Shown here one piece after another: positions 11,771 to 23,890 of a DNA stretch of 64,000 nucleotides (position 1 is its first letter; each line of letters begins with the position of its first letter). Position numbers and translations under genes: made by a program. This DNA comes from Eurosta solidaginis. Taxonomy: Eukaryota; Arthropoda; Insecta; Diptera; Tephritidae. Location: positions 30,563,426 through 30,627,425 of the forward strand of contig NC_090321.1 of the NCBI RefSeq assembly GCF_040869045.1. The letters run 5' to 3'. Below the pieces are notes generated by a model. That model was not told the DNA's origin. It did no database searches and worked only from the letters and a program-made list of their open reading frames with translations.

Positions 11771-11939
11771 AATGCATAATTTCTGCCAATCCTCTATTTA
11801 AATAGAGCTGGCTCGAGCGGTTAATATTCGCTATACAATGCTTTATAGCTTCGTAGCTTTCGCAACCCAATTTTTAACCTCAAGAAGCCTGTTGTTGTTG
11901 TTGTAGCAATGTGTTGCCCCACCTAATAGCCGCGACCGA

Positions 11940-12329
11940 TCACAAATTGTCATCAATATCCTCTAACGGGAGGCCAAGGAATCTTGCTATTTCGACAGGG
12001 GTGGACCATAATGAAAGGGGTGTTAGAGGCGTTGGTTCCACATTACAATTAAAGAGATGGTTGGTGTCATGTTGGGACACATTGCAAGCGGGGCATACAT
12101 TTTGTATGTCGGGGTTGATTCTGGATATGTAAGAGTTTAACCTGTTACAGTATCCAGAACGAAATTGAGCCAGAGTGACTCGCGTTTCCCTGGGGAGTAT
12201 GCGTTCCTCTTCTGCAAGTTTTGTGTTCTGTTCCCCGAGTACTGGATTCACCGGGCAATTCGCGGCATAAAGGTCCGACGCCTGTTTGTGGAGTTCACCA
12301 AGGACCTGCTTGTGTTTTTTTTGCTTCAT
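11940..12329 (-). pseudogene. Jockey-type element C-terminus, frame 2, with Cys/His motif
   Basis: 129 codons continuing the previous frame after a one-base-type shift near 12325. The segment RVTLAQFRSGYCNRLNSY leads into CPACNVSQHDTNHLFNC, a CxxC...HxxxxxC arrangement typical of the C-terminus of such elements. It ends with FLGLPLEDIDDNL about 50 bp before the (CAA)n tail, so the natural stop is kept. Confidence 0.82.
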
Positions 12330-12960
12330 ACGGCTGAGTTCTCAGGTGCCGTATTTCCTCAAAATGCTTACGGATATGACTCCTTAAGTCCCTGGGCGGT
12401 GCTGGCTCATAAATCAGATGTCTGTTGGGATGCCCAGGTTTCTGGGTATTCAACAGGAACTGTTTGGTTGGCATCTCATTTTTCTGCCTGGTGGGGAGTA
12501 TTCTCGCCTCATTATGTAGATGGTGTTCTGGGGACATAAGAATACAGCCCGTGGCGATTCTGAGAGCAGTATTTTGGCAGGCCTGTAGCTTCTTCCAGTG
12601 GGTGGTTTTTAGGCTTGGCGACCATATACGGAACGCGTAGCACGCAAACGGTTGGCCAATTGCTTTGTATGTGGTAATGAGCGTTTCTTTGTCTTTTCCC
12701 CGAGTACTGCCAGCAAGGGATTTGAGGATTTTATTACGGCTCTGGATTTTCGGAACAATTGTGGCTGCGTGCTCACCAAAATGTAGATCCTGATCAAACG
12801 TCACACCCAAGAATTTGGGGTGCAGGACAGTCGGTGGCGTAGTGCCATCGACGTGGATTTTCAAAATGGTCGACATTTGGGACGTCCAAGTAGTAAATAG
12901 GGTCGCGGATGATTTAGTAGGTGATAATGCCAGGTTTCGCGAGGCGAAAAACTGGAGAGA
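12295..12960 (-). pseudogene. Jockey-type RT C-terminal region, frame 1
   Basis: Open from a TGA at 12961-12963 down to 12295. The part before the first Met (12876) is still coding-like, ending in FFASRNLALSPTKSSATLF, so that ATG is internal. Residues after the Met include HPKFLGVTFDQDLHF (the region after the YADD box), a thumb-like segment KILKSLAGSTRGKDKETL, and WKKLQACQNTALRIATGC. The frame ends in a non-homologous tail after RHLRTQPYE, where a shift moves the protein into the next frame (11940-12329). A relic. Confidence 0.8.
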
Positions 12961-13019
12961 TCAGAGAGGTAGCCGCTTATTCTGTTGCAAAGCTCATGGA
13001 AGCCTAGGGGAATCCTGTC

Positions 13020-13290
13020 ACCAAAATGAATGTATCATATACATATTTAGCAATCGAGACTCTGGCAATCCCAAATTCCTCATGTAATAAGACTTGGGGC
13101 GGGATATCATTGAAGGTTAAATGTGGTCATATTAACTCGTTCACGAGATTGTCGAGCTAGTACATTAGTAGGGCTCGTAACCCTAACGTATCGGATCTAT
13201 ATCAGGCAAATGACAATCAACGTCGATAACACTCCTCAAAATTTTCTGGGAGTGTCTTTATCGCTACAATAACAGAACAACGACCGTCTC
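13020..13290 (+). repeat. Non-LTR 3'-UTR-type repeat, copy 2
   Basis: Shares GTATCGGATCTATATCAGGC and the CATCAACxTCGATAACAC block with copy 3, and a GGGAGTGTCTTTATCGCTAC end with copy 1. The order of blocks is the same in all three. Its start touches the truncated end of the Jockey-type element. Confidence 0.7.
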
Positions 13291-13844
13291 TGTAAAAGAA
13301 CTCTGAAATCAGCCCACCTTCAATTGTGGGAGCAAATCTTGTGCTGTTTCATGGTAAAGTAATTGCCTGTGAATACTTTATGCGCTCAACACTTGAGATC
13401 TGCTTTTCGACAGATGGACCTTGAGTAACCTCTCTGCTTGGTGTCGGGTTCCTTTTTGCCAATGGTTGCCTCCAAGCTATCGCCGAGGCTGTTAGAGTAT
13501 ACTAAAGTTCGTATATCCATGATAATTGTTGTGTTAACAATACAACGCCTAAGGGAGTCCACGCGGTGCGTCTTAATATTTTGTATATCCCGTACATTTA
13601 CGCTCCTTCATGAGCTACATATATCTGCGTTTAGTATATACTGAAATCTTTGAAATTTATGTCTCGAAACTAGCGTCTCCTTGAGAAAAACACCTAAGGA
13701 AGCATACCACTCTGTATGCAGCAACGCAGAGCTAATGGGATCAGTCGTTCAAATTCTAAGCATTTGTACGCTCCACAGTTCCAGTGCTTCAAGAAAATTT
13801 AGAAATAACTAACATCTTATTTTTTCTCCCAAATAATTCAAGAA
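13291..13844. other. No gene seen
   Basis: Mixed-composition sequence with one 68-codon frame (13438-13644) lacking any domain. It may be more retrotransposon debris, since recognised relics lie on both sides. Confidence 0.4.
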
Positions 13845-14100
13845 GTTTTGTAGCGCAACGCTTTCAAGGGGTTGCTAGCTTCTCCAACCTAATTGTCTAC
13901 CTCACCTTCGAGTAGCGTATCATATTTGCTTAGCCGGCGAGGCTCTGGCGACCACTTCATGGGACTAAAATGTGGGCGGGTCATATTAAATTTTTACCGA
14001 AATTATCGTTCTTGTACCTCAATGGTGCTTGTTACCGGAACGTGTCGGATCTATATTCGGCAAAGGACCATCAACATCGATAACAAAAACAACAACATTT
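13845..14100 (+). repeat. Non-LTR 3'-UTR-type repeat, copy 3
   Basis: Begins GTTTTGTAGCGCAACGCTTT, continues through TTGCTTAGCCGGCGAGGCTC and GTGTCGGATCTATATTCGGC, and ends AACAAAAACAACAAC. It is the longest of the three related copies. Confidence 0.72.
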
Positions 14101-14314
14101 TATTTCTCTCACATCTTCTAGCCATTCATCATCCCAGGCGACGCCACAATTTATCTTAATGTTCCTATCAATAAGTGGATATTTTATTGAAATTACTCCA
14201 ACTTACTAAAACGATATGCCATTAAAATTTTACAAACAAAATTGCACATAAATTTCGCAATAGCCAAACAACCGCAATAAAATCAAAAACAACAAAAGTT
14301 TCAAGAGCTACAAA

Positions 14315-14503
14315 ATGCCGCAAGTATATGCAAACCCATTACCTCATCAATATCAATTGCAAGTAGTGAATCGAACTAAAAGAGAATTTAAAAAACGCCA
14401 GAAAATGCTAACAAATCGAAAATTGCCAAAAACTGCAGATGGTCATAAAAATAGAGAAAAGTCATTAAATAGCCCACAGCGCAGATTAAGTACGGATAGA
14501 TGA
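14315..14503 (+). CDS. Small basic open frame, uncertain
   Basis: 62 codons starting in a context (CTACAAAATG) that fits the fly translation-start preference. The product would be basic and polar, rich in Lys, Arg, Gln and Asn, beginning MPQVYANPLPHQYQLQ, with no signal peptide or membrane segment. I do not recognise it. A polypyrimidine run follows the stop. It could be a single exon, a retained relic or a chance frame; chance is most likely. Confidence 0.15.
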   Translation: MPQVYANPLPHQYQLQVVNRTKREFKKRQKMLTNRKLPKTADGHKNREKSLNSPQRRLSTDR

Positions 14504-14645
14504 AAATACGAGATCATATAAATCTAAACGCAATTACCTATCCAGTTTTTTTTTTAAATAAATGGCAAGGAAGCTCAAATTAAATGGGCAAAACACCTTA
14601 ACTTTGCTTACGAGCGGATATTGCGAATGCCATTATATAGTTATC

Positions 14646-15372
14646 TACAGTAGCGAACACGAAAATAGCAGTGGAAATTTTTTATAAAATTTCGTCGATC
14701 AAATTCTTTTTTTATTTATTTCGATGGCTTCCGAACGAAATGAAATGAATTTTGTACTCAAACTATGCAAACCAATCTCAAAAATGTTTTCGAAAAAAAT
14801 TGAAAACGGTAGTGAGAGTTAACTTGTTATTTTTTTTAAGCATGTAGTTTTGTAGCCCAGTCAATTTTAAGCTAACAAAGCTATAGTCATATCTGGGCTG
14901 TTCAAAATTTTTTATATTGAAATGCAAATCACAACACATATACAAAATTAAATGTACACTGAAACATTTCTCAATAAAAACAAAAATTTTAATTGTTTAA
15001 AAAATTTTGATAGTCCCCTTAATAAATAAATTTTTAATTCAAATTTTACTCAGTGCTACAATAACCGAAGTGGCTTCATATGGAAGTGCTTTTTCTTTGC
15101 ACTTTCATATGAAATTCGGGCACTTTCATATGAATCGAATTTATATGTGAGGGCATATTGAAGTACCATGAAATTCTTTTTTGTATGCAAAGTGTGAATT
15201 TGCATATGTGCCTATTATTCGGGGCAAAACAAAAACAAAAGTGCTATAATTGTATAGGTGTTGAGCGGCACTGATAATTTACTCAAAAACCACTCACAAA
15301 ACTCTCAAATTTCAAATTTTCGAAAGTTTTTTTGAGATTGGTTGGCATACAGTTTCAGTTACAAAATTTATA
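14646..15372 (+). mobile_element. Tc1-like non-autonomous element, copy 1 (right end missing)
   Basis: Starts TA-CAGTAGCGAACACGAAAA, matching the left end at 48427. Its final part (15290-15370) matches the region near 49005 in the second copy. A TA followed by CAG is usual for Tc1/mariner-type termini. The matching right terminus is not present. A run of CATATG-centred repeats occurs inside at 15075-15140. Confidence 0.55.
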
Positions 15373-15389
15373 GATGTTTCTTCCTTTAG

Positions 15390-15910
15390 TAGACCCCCTG
15401 AACTCAGATCAGCAGCTTCTAAAATTTTTGTCTGTATACTTGTACTGGCATCACTCAGAAACCACTGCATACAATTTATTGCAACTTTCACTGTTGCATC
15501 AGCCGGGGGTCTTACTTAGTAAGGTGTTGAAACCCAAAACATGGACCCTGTTATTTTTCAGATGTATTTGTCCAATAAGGATATCAACTGAAAATTTCTG
15601 ATGCGGGCTTTAACAAATATTTTAAATTTTTGAGATATCTCAACACGTTCCCGAGATATTGGCTAAAATGTGTTTCAGAGGTATTGTCTATACATATGTA
15701 TAATAAATTCTAACAGTTCGAAAAATTTATAGGAGGTGTGCATAGCATTGAGTGCAATTTTCACAGTTACGTCAACCGGGGTCTTGAAACCCAAAACATG
15801 GGCTCGTGTATTTTGTATTTGTGCAATGAGGATATCGGTAGAAAGCTGCTGATAAGGGCTTTAAAATTTTCCGAGATATAGACCAAAATGTGACTCAGCG
15901 GTATTATTAC
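15390..15910 (+). repeat. Old imperfect tandem repeat, two units of ~220-260 bp
   Basis: AACCCAAAACATGG recurs at 15531 and 15788, and a GAGATAT...AAAATGTG...CAG(A/C)GGTATT block recurs at about 15653 and 15875. The two units differ at many sites and by small indels. Confidence 0.6.
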
Positions 15911-17555
15911 AAATACAATAAATGAGAACGCAACATTAGTATCTCGGAAGCGGTTTCAATATTTCACTGGCTTTCGTATCCTCCAACAAAATTCTTCGGT
16001 AATGCTTTTAGGAGGTACATTCGAAGGACCACCCGGAGTGTATCTTAATCATAAAAACTTATATAAACGATAGCCAGAACTTTTCTATGCAATGACGTAC
16101 CAACATATATATAATATAAGCAGGGCACAATTTCGAGATGTACATTATGTGTGAGCATTTTAAGAAAATCTGCCTGAAATCCGCCAGAGTTTAGGTCCCA
16201 AATAGTATTGGTTAGTAGCTCTACTAGATAATCAAAGTAAGACTACTCCTTCATCGCTTCCTCCTTCTTCCTTTTATGGTAAGCGTAAGAACATTTCAGC
16301 GAGCTATATTTACGCCCAAATATTAACAAGCAGCTAGAATAATTTATGATACTTCGGAAGAAGTTTATAAAGAGGCGGTAGTGTACGCAATCCTACAAAT
16401 TTTCATTGGACATAGATCCGAAATATTTTAATGGAATCAAAGGTTCTTATTAGTTAAGGAGTCTCTATGCCTCGCATTACCATACTCCCAAGCAAAGATC
16501 CCATTTAAAGTACATGTGAGGAGTTTTCCATGATCGTAAACAGTATGTTGCTTGCGCACCGGTAACAAGATTCGAAAATGTCTTTGTAATTTGCAGTCTG
16601 GAATATGTAGACCGTTTAAGGCAACCCAAAATTTCTAGCTATTTGATAGCTAGAACAAAATGGAAAGCAGAAAAAATGTAATTGACGAAATTTGATGATG
16701 AATTGCCACTGTCGCTTTTGTGTTCGCAACTGTACATATGATGGTAGAGGTAGGTGCATACTAAAAAGGTTATTGTGTCGAAAAAGGCGCCTTAAAAAAT
16801 TTAACAAATCAATAAAAGTCAGTCGAGCCAAGTCAATAGCCGATGACCATAAAATAGTTAAGAAATTGAAATGAAAAATTGAAAATGAAATGATGGCTTC
16901 GGTGAAACAAGAGCTCAAAAGTAAAAAGTTTGTAATGCCTACAATCAAATTAAAGGAGTAAATGAGAATTGCTGCAGACAGTTGTAAAACGAAAGAACAT
17001 AAGGTAACAATTTGCAAGAACAAAAAAAAAAAAAATACAAATGAGTATAAAACTGCTAGAGGTAGATTGATGATAGAGTGAAGTAAATTGAAAACGGACT
17101 GCCAACAATATCGAACAAAAATTTAAGTTGGGAGAATCTCGAAACAAGGAAAAAAAATCATTGTTTCTGGAAAATCGTTCACGTCCTTATTCGTGCGGAC
17201 TGGGAAACGTGGCCAATGCTATAACCATCGCCTACCCTCGCATCTGAGTCAAAACACGAAGGCTAATTCTGAAAATGATATACTGAACATTTAATACTGT
17301 TGCGAAGTCAAAAGTCACCTATGCTTCTTTCGTTTGATGGTCGATGATCAAGCAAAGAACAACAATAACCAAACCATACAAGCTGCATCAAGTAGTTTGT
17401 ATTAGCATAACGGATGCAGTGAGATGCTGACGCATTTAGTGCCTTCGTGGGAATTCCTCCTTTCCCTATTCTAATAGAGAACGATACAACACTTACTGCA
17501 CTAAGACTTTAAAGTAATAAAAAAATTACAGAACATCACATTTTGCAATATGTGA
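15911..17555. other. No recognised gene
   Basis: Contains a 135-codon minus-strand frame (16616-17023) that is Phe/Leu/Ile-rich, overlapping a 60-codon Arg/Lys-rich plus-strand frame. This mirrored composition is what AT-rich DNA gives by chance. No repeats recognised. Confidence 0.4.
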
Positions 17556-17559
17556 AACA

Positions 17560-18240
17560 ATGGCCGCTTCGCTCAGAATTTCACGTAATTTGGAGGCGTG
17601 CATTGTGGACAGAACTCTTTGGGAAACAGGGAATCCTTATACTGACTCTGACTCCGAGGTCTGGTTCACGGATGGATCAAAATTTATTGACGTAAAACGG
17701 AGGTTAGTACCTATGTGCCGAACTTTATGAAACCGATACAGATGGAATGCTATCTCACCATTTTTCAAGCGAAAATTCATGCAAAAAGAGTTTGAGATAG
17801 GCGGATAGACTTATACTCGAAGAGTATCCTTATTACGTCACATAGCCAGGAAGCCTTGCAGTCTTACACAACTGAAGTAGTTGCTAAACTAGTGGATGAA
17901 TGAATTTTAGTCCGCTTAATCATCTGTGAGCCAAGAACAAGGTTTTGCTAGGATGGATTTCCGGGCATCAGGGACAGGTAATGAATATGCAGTCAAGCTA
18001 GCCAAGCAGGGTGCCGTAGCAGAATTTTATGGGCCAAAGCCGAGCTGTGGACTCACAAATGCACACTCTAAGAAACCTGTAAGTAACTGACAAACAGATA
18101 AGTTCAAAAAACACCGGATTGAATTATCACGGCAAAGACAGTCCAAATTGTTTATACTCACAGCTACCAGGGTATCAGCCAAAGTCATGTATCTAAGCTT
18201 TCAATGTTTACAAGGAATAGGTAGCCTCTCATGAGAGATT
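17560..18240 (+). pseudogene. RNase H relic of a non-LTR retrotransposon
   Basis: Frames on the plus strand read RTLWETGNPYTDSDSEVWFT followed by DGSK (first catalytic Asp) near 17665. Near 17940-18020 they read LLGWISGHQGQGNEYAVKLA with KQGA following, the last RNase H motif (GHxGxxGNExADxLA, with Asp replaced by Val). Stops and shifts lie between. The wording differs from the LOA-like RNase H at 3290, so a second RNase-H-bearing family is likely. Confidence 0.65.
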
Positions 18241-19334
18241 TTTTCTGATGACGACCACAGCAAATGCTTTCAGATCTATGATTTTTAGGTATGTACCTGT
18301 TTCCGCCTGCTTGATATCCTCGTAAAGGCCATTGTTGACTTCACCGTTATACTGAAAAAGCGATAGGCGGGTTAAGATAAGAGGAAAGTAGGGTCTTCTG
18401 ACGATTAGCACAGTAGCCAGACGGAGGAAAGCCCAGACGTTGGCAGACTATAAGCCAACGAGCTCAGTAAAATATGTGAAGCATTGAGAAAAGCCGCACC
18501 GCCTCGAAAACTAAGGACACTGCATACAGGGCCACGCCATGTTACGCCAGTTGATAAAGTGATAAAAAAAAGGGCAACAAAAAAAAAGGGCGTGAAACGA
18601 CAGACTGGCTTCAGAGGAGCTCAAACACGGAGGCGAATAGTTTCATAAAACTATAGTCGGTCCGCTCCGTCGGCTCAACTCTGTCTACAAGAGTAGTGAT
18701 CCCGCAAACTGCGCCAGTTAGTGTGCGCAAAGCTGAGGTCCGATCTGACAAACTTATTGAACTATATCAGTGCTATTTAAGATCTTCTATATCTATTACC
18801 AACCCAAATTTCATGATACGCTATATTGTGGACAAGACTCTTGACGAGACAATCGACGCGCTTCATCTCTTTGTCACTCTTCAAATATGCTCTTCACTGT
18901 GCGAAAACTAGTTGTCTGCAAAACTAATGTGGCTTTTTTTATATGATGTTGAGCAACACACATCAACTGCGTAAGGTTTAGGAAGATCCTCTTCGAACCA
19001 TTCGAATCAAAACGAGTCTTCAGGAAAGCCACATCAGCTTATCTGGATGAAACGGCTGAGCGGATAGATGCAAGATCTCATCATAGTGCTGACGGATATG
19101 TTTCCTTATCCCTCTTGGAGACCGTGCTAGATCAAGCAGTTATTTGCTGGGAGGTCCAAGTTTGTGACAAATGAGCAAAAACTGTATGTTCAGTATTTCG
19201 TTATGCCCTCGCAATAGACTCATATATCGTATCAAAAAGGCGTAAGTATGAAATACTCGTGAAGTTAAATGTGTAAACGTACAGTTGTACGTCTAAAGAC
19301 AGACGTTTTTAATTGAATTAAAGCTCGCCCAGGA
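18241..19334. other. No recognised gene; probable retrotransposon debris
   Basis: Moderately GC-richer than the surroundings. A 71-codon plus frame (18696-18911) has no domain I know. It follows the RNase H relic, so it may be the 3' part of that element. Confidence 0.35.
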
Positions 19335-19700
19335 GTTAAAGTAACAACAAATTATTATTGTGTCTTATCGGCTTATTATCGACAGCGAATTCGTATCGTC
19401 AGTTATCGTTCTTTTATCAGTATGTTATCGCCGAGTGATCGCCTTCTTATTAGTTTTATAGCGGCTTGCAATAATCGGATTACAGACGCCTCATTGATTT
19501 TGTAGTGAATTTTGTAGAAATTTTCTATAAAAAATCGACGAAATGACGAAGCTTTTTGACAATATGTCGATAATAAATCTATAACTTTGCATAATAAATC
19601 GATAACTTTTTCATTGCAACCCAATAACTCTCCGATAAATAATACGTAACTCATTAATAGCTTTTGTTATACATATCGAATTGTAACGCTTCGATAACAT
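19335..19700. repeat. TTATCG-rich degenerate short repeat, copy 1
   Basis: The pentamers and hexamers TTATC, TATCG and GATAAC recur every 10-20 bp (for example near 19362, 19376, 19400 and 19425), with spacing too irregular for a simple satellite. In the second half the orientation is partly reversed. The same kind of sequence occupies 34300-35110. Confidence 0.55.
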
Positions 19701-19991
19701 ATAGATAACCCGTCTATGCCTCGTCGAACAAACCTTTTACACTTTGTAAACAAAATGATAATCCGCCATCCGGTTTTGGTTTCGATTTCAACCTCTAATT
19801 ATTCGAACATACACACACAACTGCTGGCATCTTGCTAAGCATTTCATACAAACCCACATCAAAATACAGAAAGTATTAAATAAAAAATTGTATAAAAGGC
19901 AAAAATATTCACAATATCAACTTTAACCTTCAGAGGTCCAAGCACTATTAATTTTTAAGTAAATAGGGCAAAGATGAAAAAAGTGCATAGT

Positions 19992-22900
19992 TTTTATACT
20001 CAGTTGAGCAGAGCTCACAGAGTATATTAAGTTTGATTGGATAACGGTTGGTTGTACATATATAAAGGAATCGAGATAGATATAGACTTCCATATATCAA
20101 AATAATCAGGATCGAAAAAAAATTTGATTGAGCCATGTCCCTCCGTCCGTCCGTCCGTCCGTTAACACGATAACTTGAGTAAATTTTGAGGTATCTTGAT
20201 GAAATTTGGCATGTAGGTTCCTGAGCACTCCTCTCAGATCGCTATTTAAAATGAACGATATCGAACTATAACCACGCCCACTTTTTCGATATCGAAAATT
20301 TCGAAAAACCGAAAAAGTGCGATAATACATTACAAAAGACCGATACAGCGACAAAACTTGGCAGATGAGTTGAACTTATGACGCAGAATAGAAAATTGGT
20401 AAAATTTTGGACAATGGGCGTGGCACCGCCCACTTTTAAAAGAAGGTAATTTAAAATTTTTGCAAGCTGTAATTTGGCAGTCGTTGAAGATATCATTATG
20501 AAATTTGGCAGGAACGTTACTCCTATTACTATATGTACGCTTAATAAAAGTTAGCAAAATCGGAGAAGGACCACGCCCACTTTTAAAAAAAAAATTTTTT
20601 TAAGTAAAATTTTAACAAAAAATTTAATATCTTTACAGTATATAAGTAAATTATGTCAACATTCAACTCCAGTAATGATATGGTGCAACAAAATACAAAA
20701 ATAAAAGAAAATTTAAAAATGGGCGTGGCTCCGCCCTTTTTCATTTAATTTGTCTAGGATACTTTTAATGCCATAAGTCGAACAAAAATTAACCAATCCT
20801 TTTGAAATTTGGTAGGGGCATAGATTTTATGACGTTAACTGTTTTCTGTGAAAATGGGCGAAATCGGTTAATGCCACGCCCAGTTTTTATACACAGTCGT
20901 CCGTCTGTCCTTCCGCATGGCCATTAACCCGATAACATGAGCAAAAATCGACATATTTTTAATGAACTTAGTCCACGTGCTTACTTGAACTCACTTTATC
21001 TTGGTATGAAAAATGAACGAAATCCGACTATGACCACGCCCACTTTTTCGATATCGAAAATTACGAAAAATGAAAAAAATGCCATAATTCTATACCAAAT
21101 ACGAAAGAAGGGATGAAACATGGTAAGGTAATTGGATTGTTTTATTGACGCGAAATATAACTTTAGAAAAAACTTTATAAAATGGTTGTGACACCTACCA
21201 TATTAAGTAGAAGAAAATGAAAAATGTCTGCAGGGCGAAATAAAAAACACTTAAAATCTTGGCAGGTATTACATATATAAATAAATTAGCGGTATCCAGC
21301 AGATGATGTTCTGAGTCACCCTGGTCCACATTTTGGTCGATATCTGGAAAACGCCTTCACATATACAACTACCACCACTTCCTTTTAAAACTCTCATTAA
21401 TACCTTTAATTTGATACCCATATCGTACAAACTCATTCTAGAGTCAACCCTGGTCCACCTTTATGGCGATATCTCGAAAAGGCGTCCACCTATAGAACTA
21501 AGGCCCACTCCCTTTTAAAAATACGCATTAACACCTTTCATTTGATACCCATATCGTGCAAACAAAGTCTAGAGTCACCCCTGGTCGACCTTTATTGCGA
21601 TACCTCGAAAAGGCGCCCACCTATAGAACTAAGGCCCACTCCCTTTTAAAATACTCATTAACTCCTTTCGTTTGATACCCATATTGCACAAACGAATTCT
21701 AGAGTTACCCCTGACCCACCTTTATGGTGATATCTCGAAACGGCGTCCACCTATGGAACTAAGAATTACTGCCTTTTAAAATACTCATTAACACCTTTCA
21801 TTTGATACCCATATCGTACAAACACATTCTAGAGTCACCCTTGGTCCACCTTTATGGCGATATTTCGAAACGGCGTCCACTTAGAGAACTAAGGCCCACT
21901 CCCTTTTAAAATACTCATTAACACCTTTCGTTTGATGCCCATATTGTGCAAACAAATTCTAGGGTCACCCCTGGTCCACCTTTATGGCGATATCTCGAAA
22001 CGGCGTCCACCTATGGAACTAAGGATTACTCCCTTTTAAAATGCTCATTAACACCTTTCATTTGATACCCATATCGTACAAACGCATTCTAGAGTCACCC
22101 CTGGTCCACCTTTATGGCTATATCTCGAAAAGGCGACCACCTATACAACAACCACCATTCCCTTTTAAAACCCTCATTAAAACCTTTAATTTGATACACA
22201 TATCGTACAAACACATTCTAGAGTCACCCCTGGTCCACCTTTATGGCGATATTTCGAAACGGTATCCACCTATAGAACTAAGGCCCACTCCCTTTAAAAA
22301 TACTCATTAACACCATTTGTTTGATGCCCATATTGTACAAACAAATTTTAGGGTCGCCCCTGGTCCACCTTTTTGGCGATATCTCGAAACGGCGTCCACC
22401 TATGGAATAAGGATTACTCCCTTTTAAAATACTCATTAACACCTTTCATTTTATACCCATATCGTACAAACGCATTATAGTCACCCCTGGTCCACCTTTA
22501 TGGCGATATCTCGAAAAGGCGACCACCTATACAACAACCAAACTCCTTTTAAAACCTATGGAACTAAGGATTACTCCCTTTTAAAATACTCACTAACACC
22601 TTTCATTTGATACCCATATCGTACAAACGCATTATAGTCACCCCTGGTCCACCTTTATGGCGATATCTCGAAAAGGCGACCACCTATACAACAACCAAAC
22701 TCCTTTTAAAACCTATGGAACTAAGGATTACTCCCTTTTAAAATGCTCATTAACACCTTTCTTTTGATACCCATATTGTACAAACAAATTCCCTGGTCCA
22801 CCTTTATGGCGATATCTCGAAACGGCATCCACCTATGGAACTAAGGATTACTCCCTTTTAAACTACTCATTAACACCTTTCATTTGATACCCATATCGTA

Positions 22901-23286
22901 CAAACACATTCTAGAGTCACACCTGGTCCACCTTTATGGCGATATTTCGAAACGGCATCCACCTATAGAACTAAGGCCCACTCCCTTTTAAAATACTCAT
23001 TAACACCATTCATTTGATACCCATATCGTACAAACGCATTCTAGAGTCAACCCTGATCCACCTTTATGGCTATATCCCTAAATGGCGTCCACTTATAGAA
23101 CTATGGCCCACTCCCTCATAAAATACCCTTTAATGCCTTTCATTTGATACACATGTCATACAAGCACATTCCAGGGTTTCCCTCGGTTCATTTTCCTACA
23201 TGGTTATTTTCCCTTATGCTGTCACCATAGCTCTCAACTGAGTATGTAATGTTCTGTTACACCCGAACTTAACCTTCCTTACTTGT
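19992..23286 (-). mobile_element. HLE-A element with satellite array, copy 1
   Basis: The right edge (23286) is the head in reverse, including the ATACTCAGTTGAG subterminal repeat seen as CTCAACTGAGTAT. The left edge (19992) is the tail in reverse: TTTTATACTCAGTTGAGCAG with the terminal hairpin, then a CCGTCCGTCCGT microsatellite at 20144-20163. Body blocks with GGGCGTGGC recur. The satellite array fills 21320-23215. No coding capacity. At 3.3 kb it appears full length. Confidence 0.88.
21320..23215 (-). repeat. ~130-bp satellite array inside HLE-A copy 1
   Basis: About 14 head-to-tail monomers containing CATTTGATACCCATAT, CCACCTTTATGGCGATATC and CCCTTTTAAAATACTCATTA. A local duplication of a deleted monomer is seen at about 22471 and 22628 (offset 157 bp). 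Monomers differ by several percent. Confidence 0.93.
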
Positions 23287-23539
23287 TTTTTACTAATAAA
23301 ACAACAACCACTTATAATAGACTTTCAAAAAAGTTCAAATGCCAAATGCTCACACTAACACATTAGAAATATTAAAATCAATTACTTTGGGGAAACCATA
23401 AAAAGCACCCTCACCGCTTCTAAATAACCGAGCAAAAAAATCCTGGAGTGCCCTTTAAATATTGAATTGAACGTAGAAATTTTTTGAGGCCTAACTTTTT
23501 GCCATTTTTTTTGTTTTGCTTCTTTTTTGTAAATTACAT

Positions 23540-23890
23540 ACGCTGGTAGCGTGCTCCGCCTACCACACCGTATGCCCTGGGTTCACACCCCGGGCAAAGT
23601 AACATCAAAATTTTAGAAATAAGGTTTTTAATTAGAAGAAAATTTTTCTAAGCGGGGTCGCCCCTCGGCAGTGTTTGGCTAGCGCTCCGAGTATATTTCT
23701 GCCATGAAAAGCTCTCAGTGAAAACTCATCTGCCTTGCAGATGCCGTTCGGAGTCGGCATAAAACATGTATGCCCCGTCCGGCCAATTTGTAGGGAAAAT
23801 GAAGAGGAGCACGACGCTAATTGGAAGAGAAGCTCGGCCTTAGATCTCTTCGGAGGTTATCGCGCCTTACATTTATTTTATTTGTTTATT
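23540..23890 (+). mobile_element. tRNA-derived SINE, copy 1
   Basis: The head (GGTAGCGTGCTCCGCCTACC followed by GGGTTCACACCCCGGGC) looks like a degenerate tRNA with A-box and B-box positions for RNA polymerase III. The unrelated body holds AAGCGGGGTCGCCCCTCGGC, TGCCGTTCGGAGTCGGCATA and GGAAGAGAAGCTCGGCC, and the copy ends in a T/A-rich tail. Five other copies or fragments lie in the window. The tRNA ancestry is inferred from the box layout. Confidence 0.78.

Larger units (their letters stand above)
11891..12960 (-). mobile_element. Jockey-type non-LTR retrotransposon 3' part
   Basis: The minus strand encodes the C-terminal part of a reverse transcriptase protein in two overlapping frames and ends in a (CAA)n tail, seen as GTTGTTGTTGTTGTAG at 11891-11906. 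The protein wording (HPKFLGVTFDQDLHFGEHA, CQNTALRIATGC, CPACNVSQHDTNHLFNC) is that of a Jockey-like family common in insect genomes. The 5' part, including the endonuclease and most RT motifs, is missing beyond about 12960. Confidence 0.8.

Noticed and set aside
16616..17023. 135-codon hydrophobic minus-strand frame
   Set aside because: AT-rich DNA read with T in second positions gives Phe/Leu/Ile-rich frames. The opposite strand is equally open and basic, and no start context or domain supports it.
23540..23610. tRNA gene at the SINE head
   Set aside because: The box-like motifs are present but the cloverleaf is incomplete, and the head is followed by a dispersed repeat body, so it is a SINE and not a tRNA gene.
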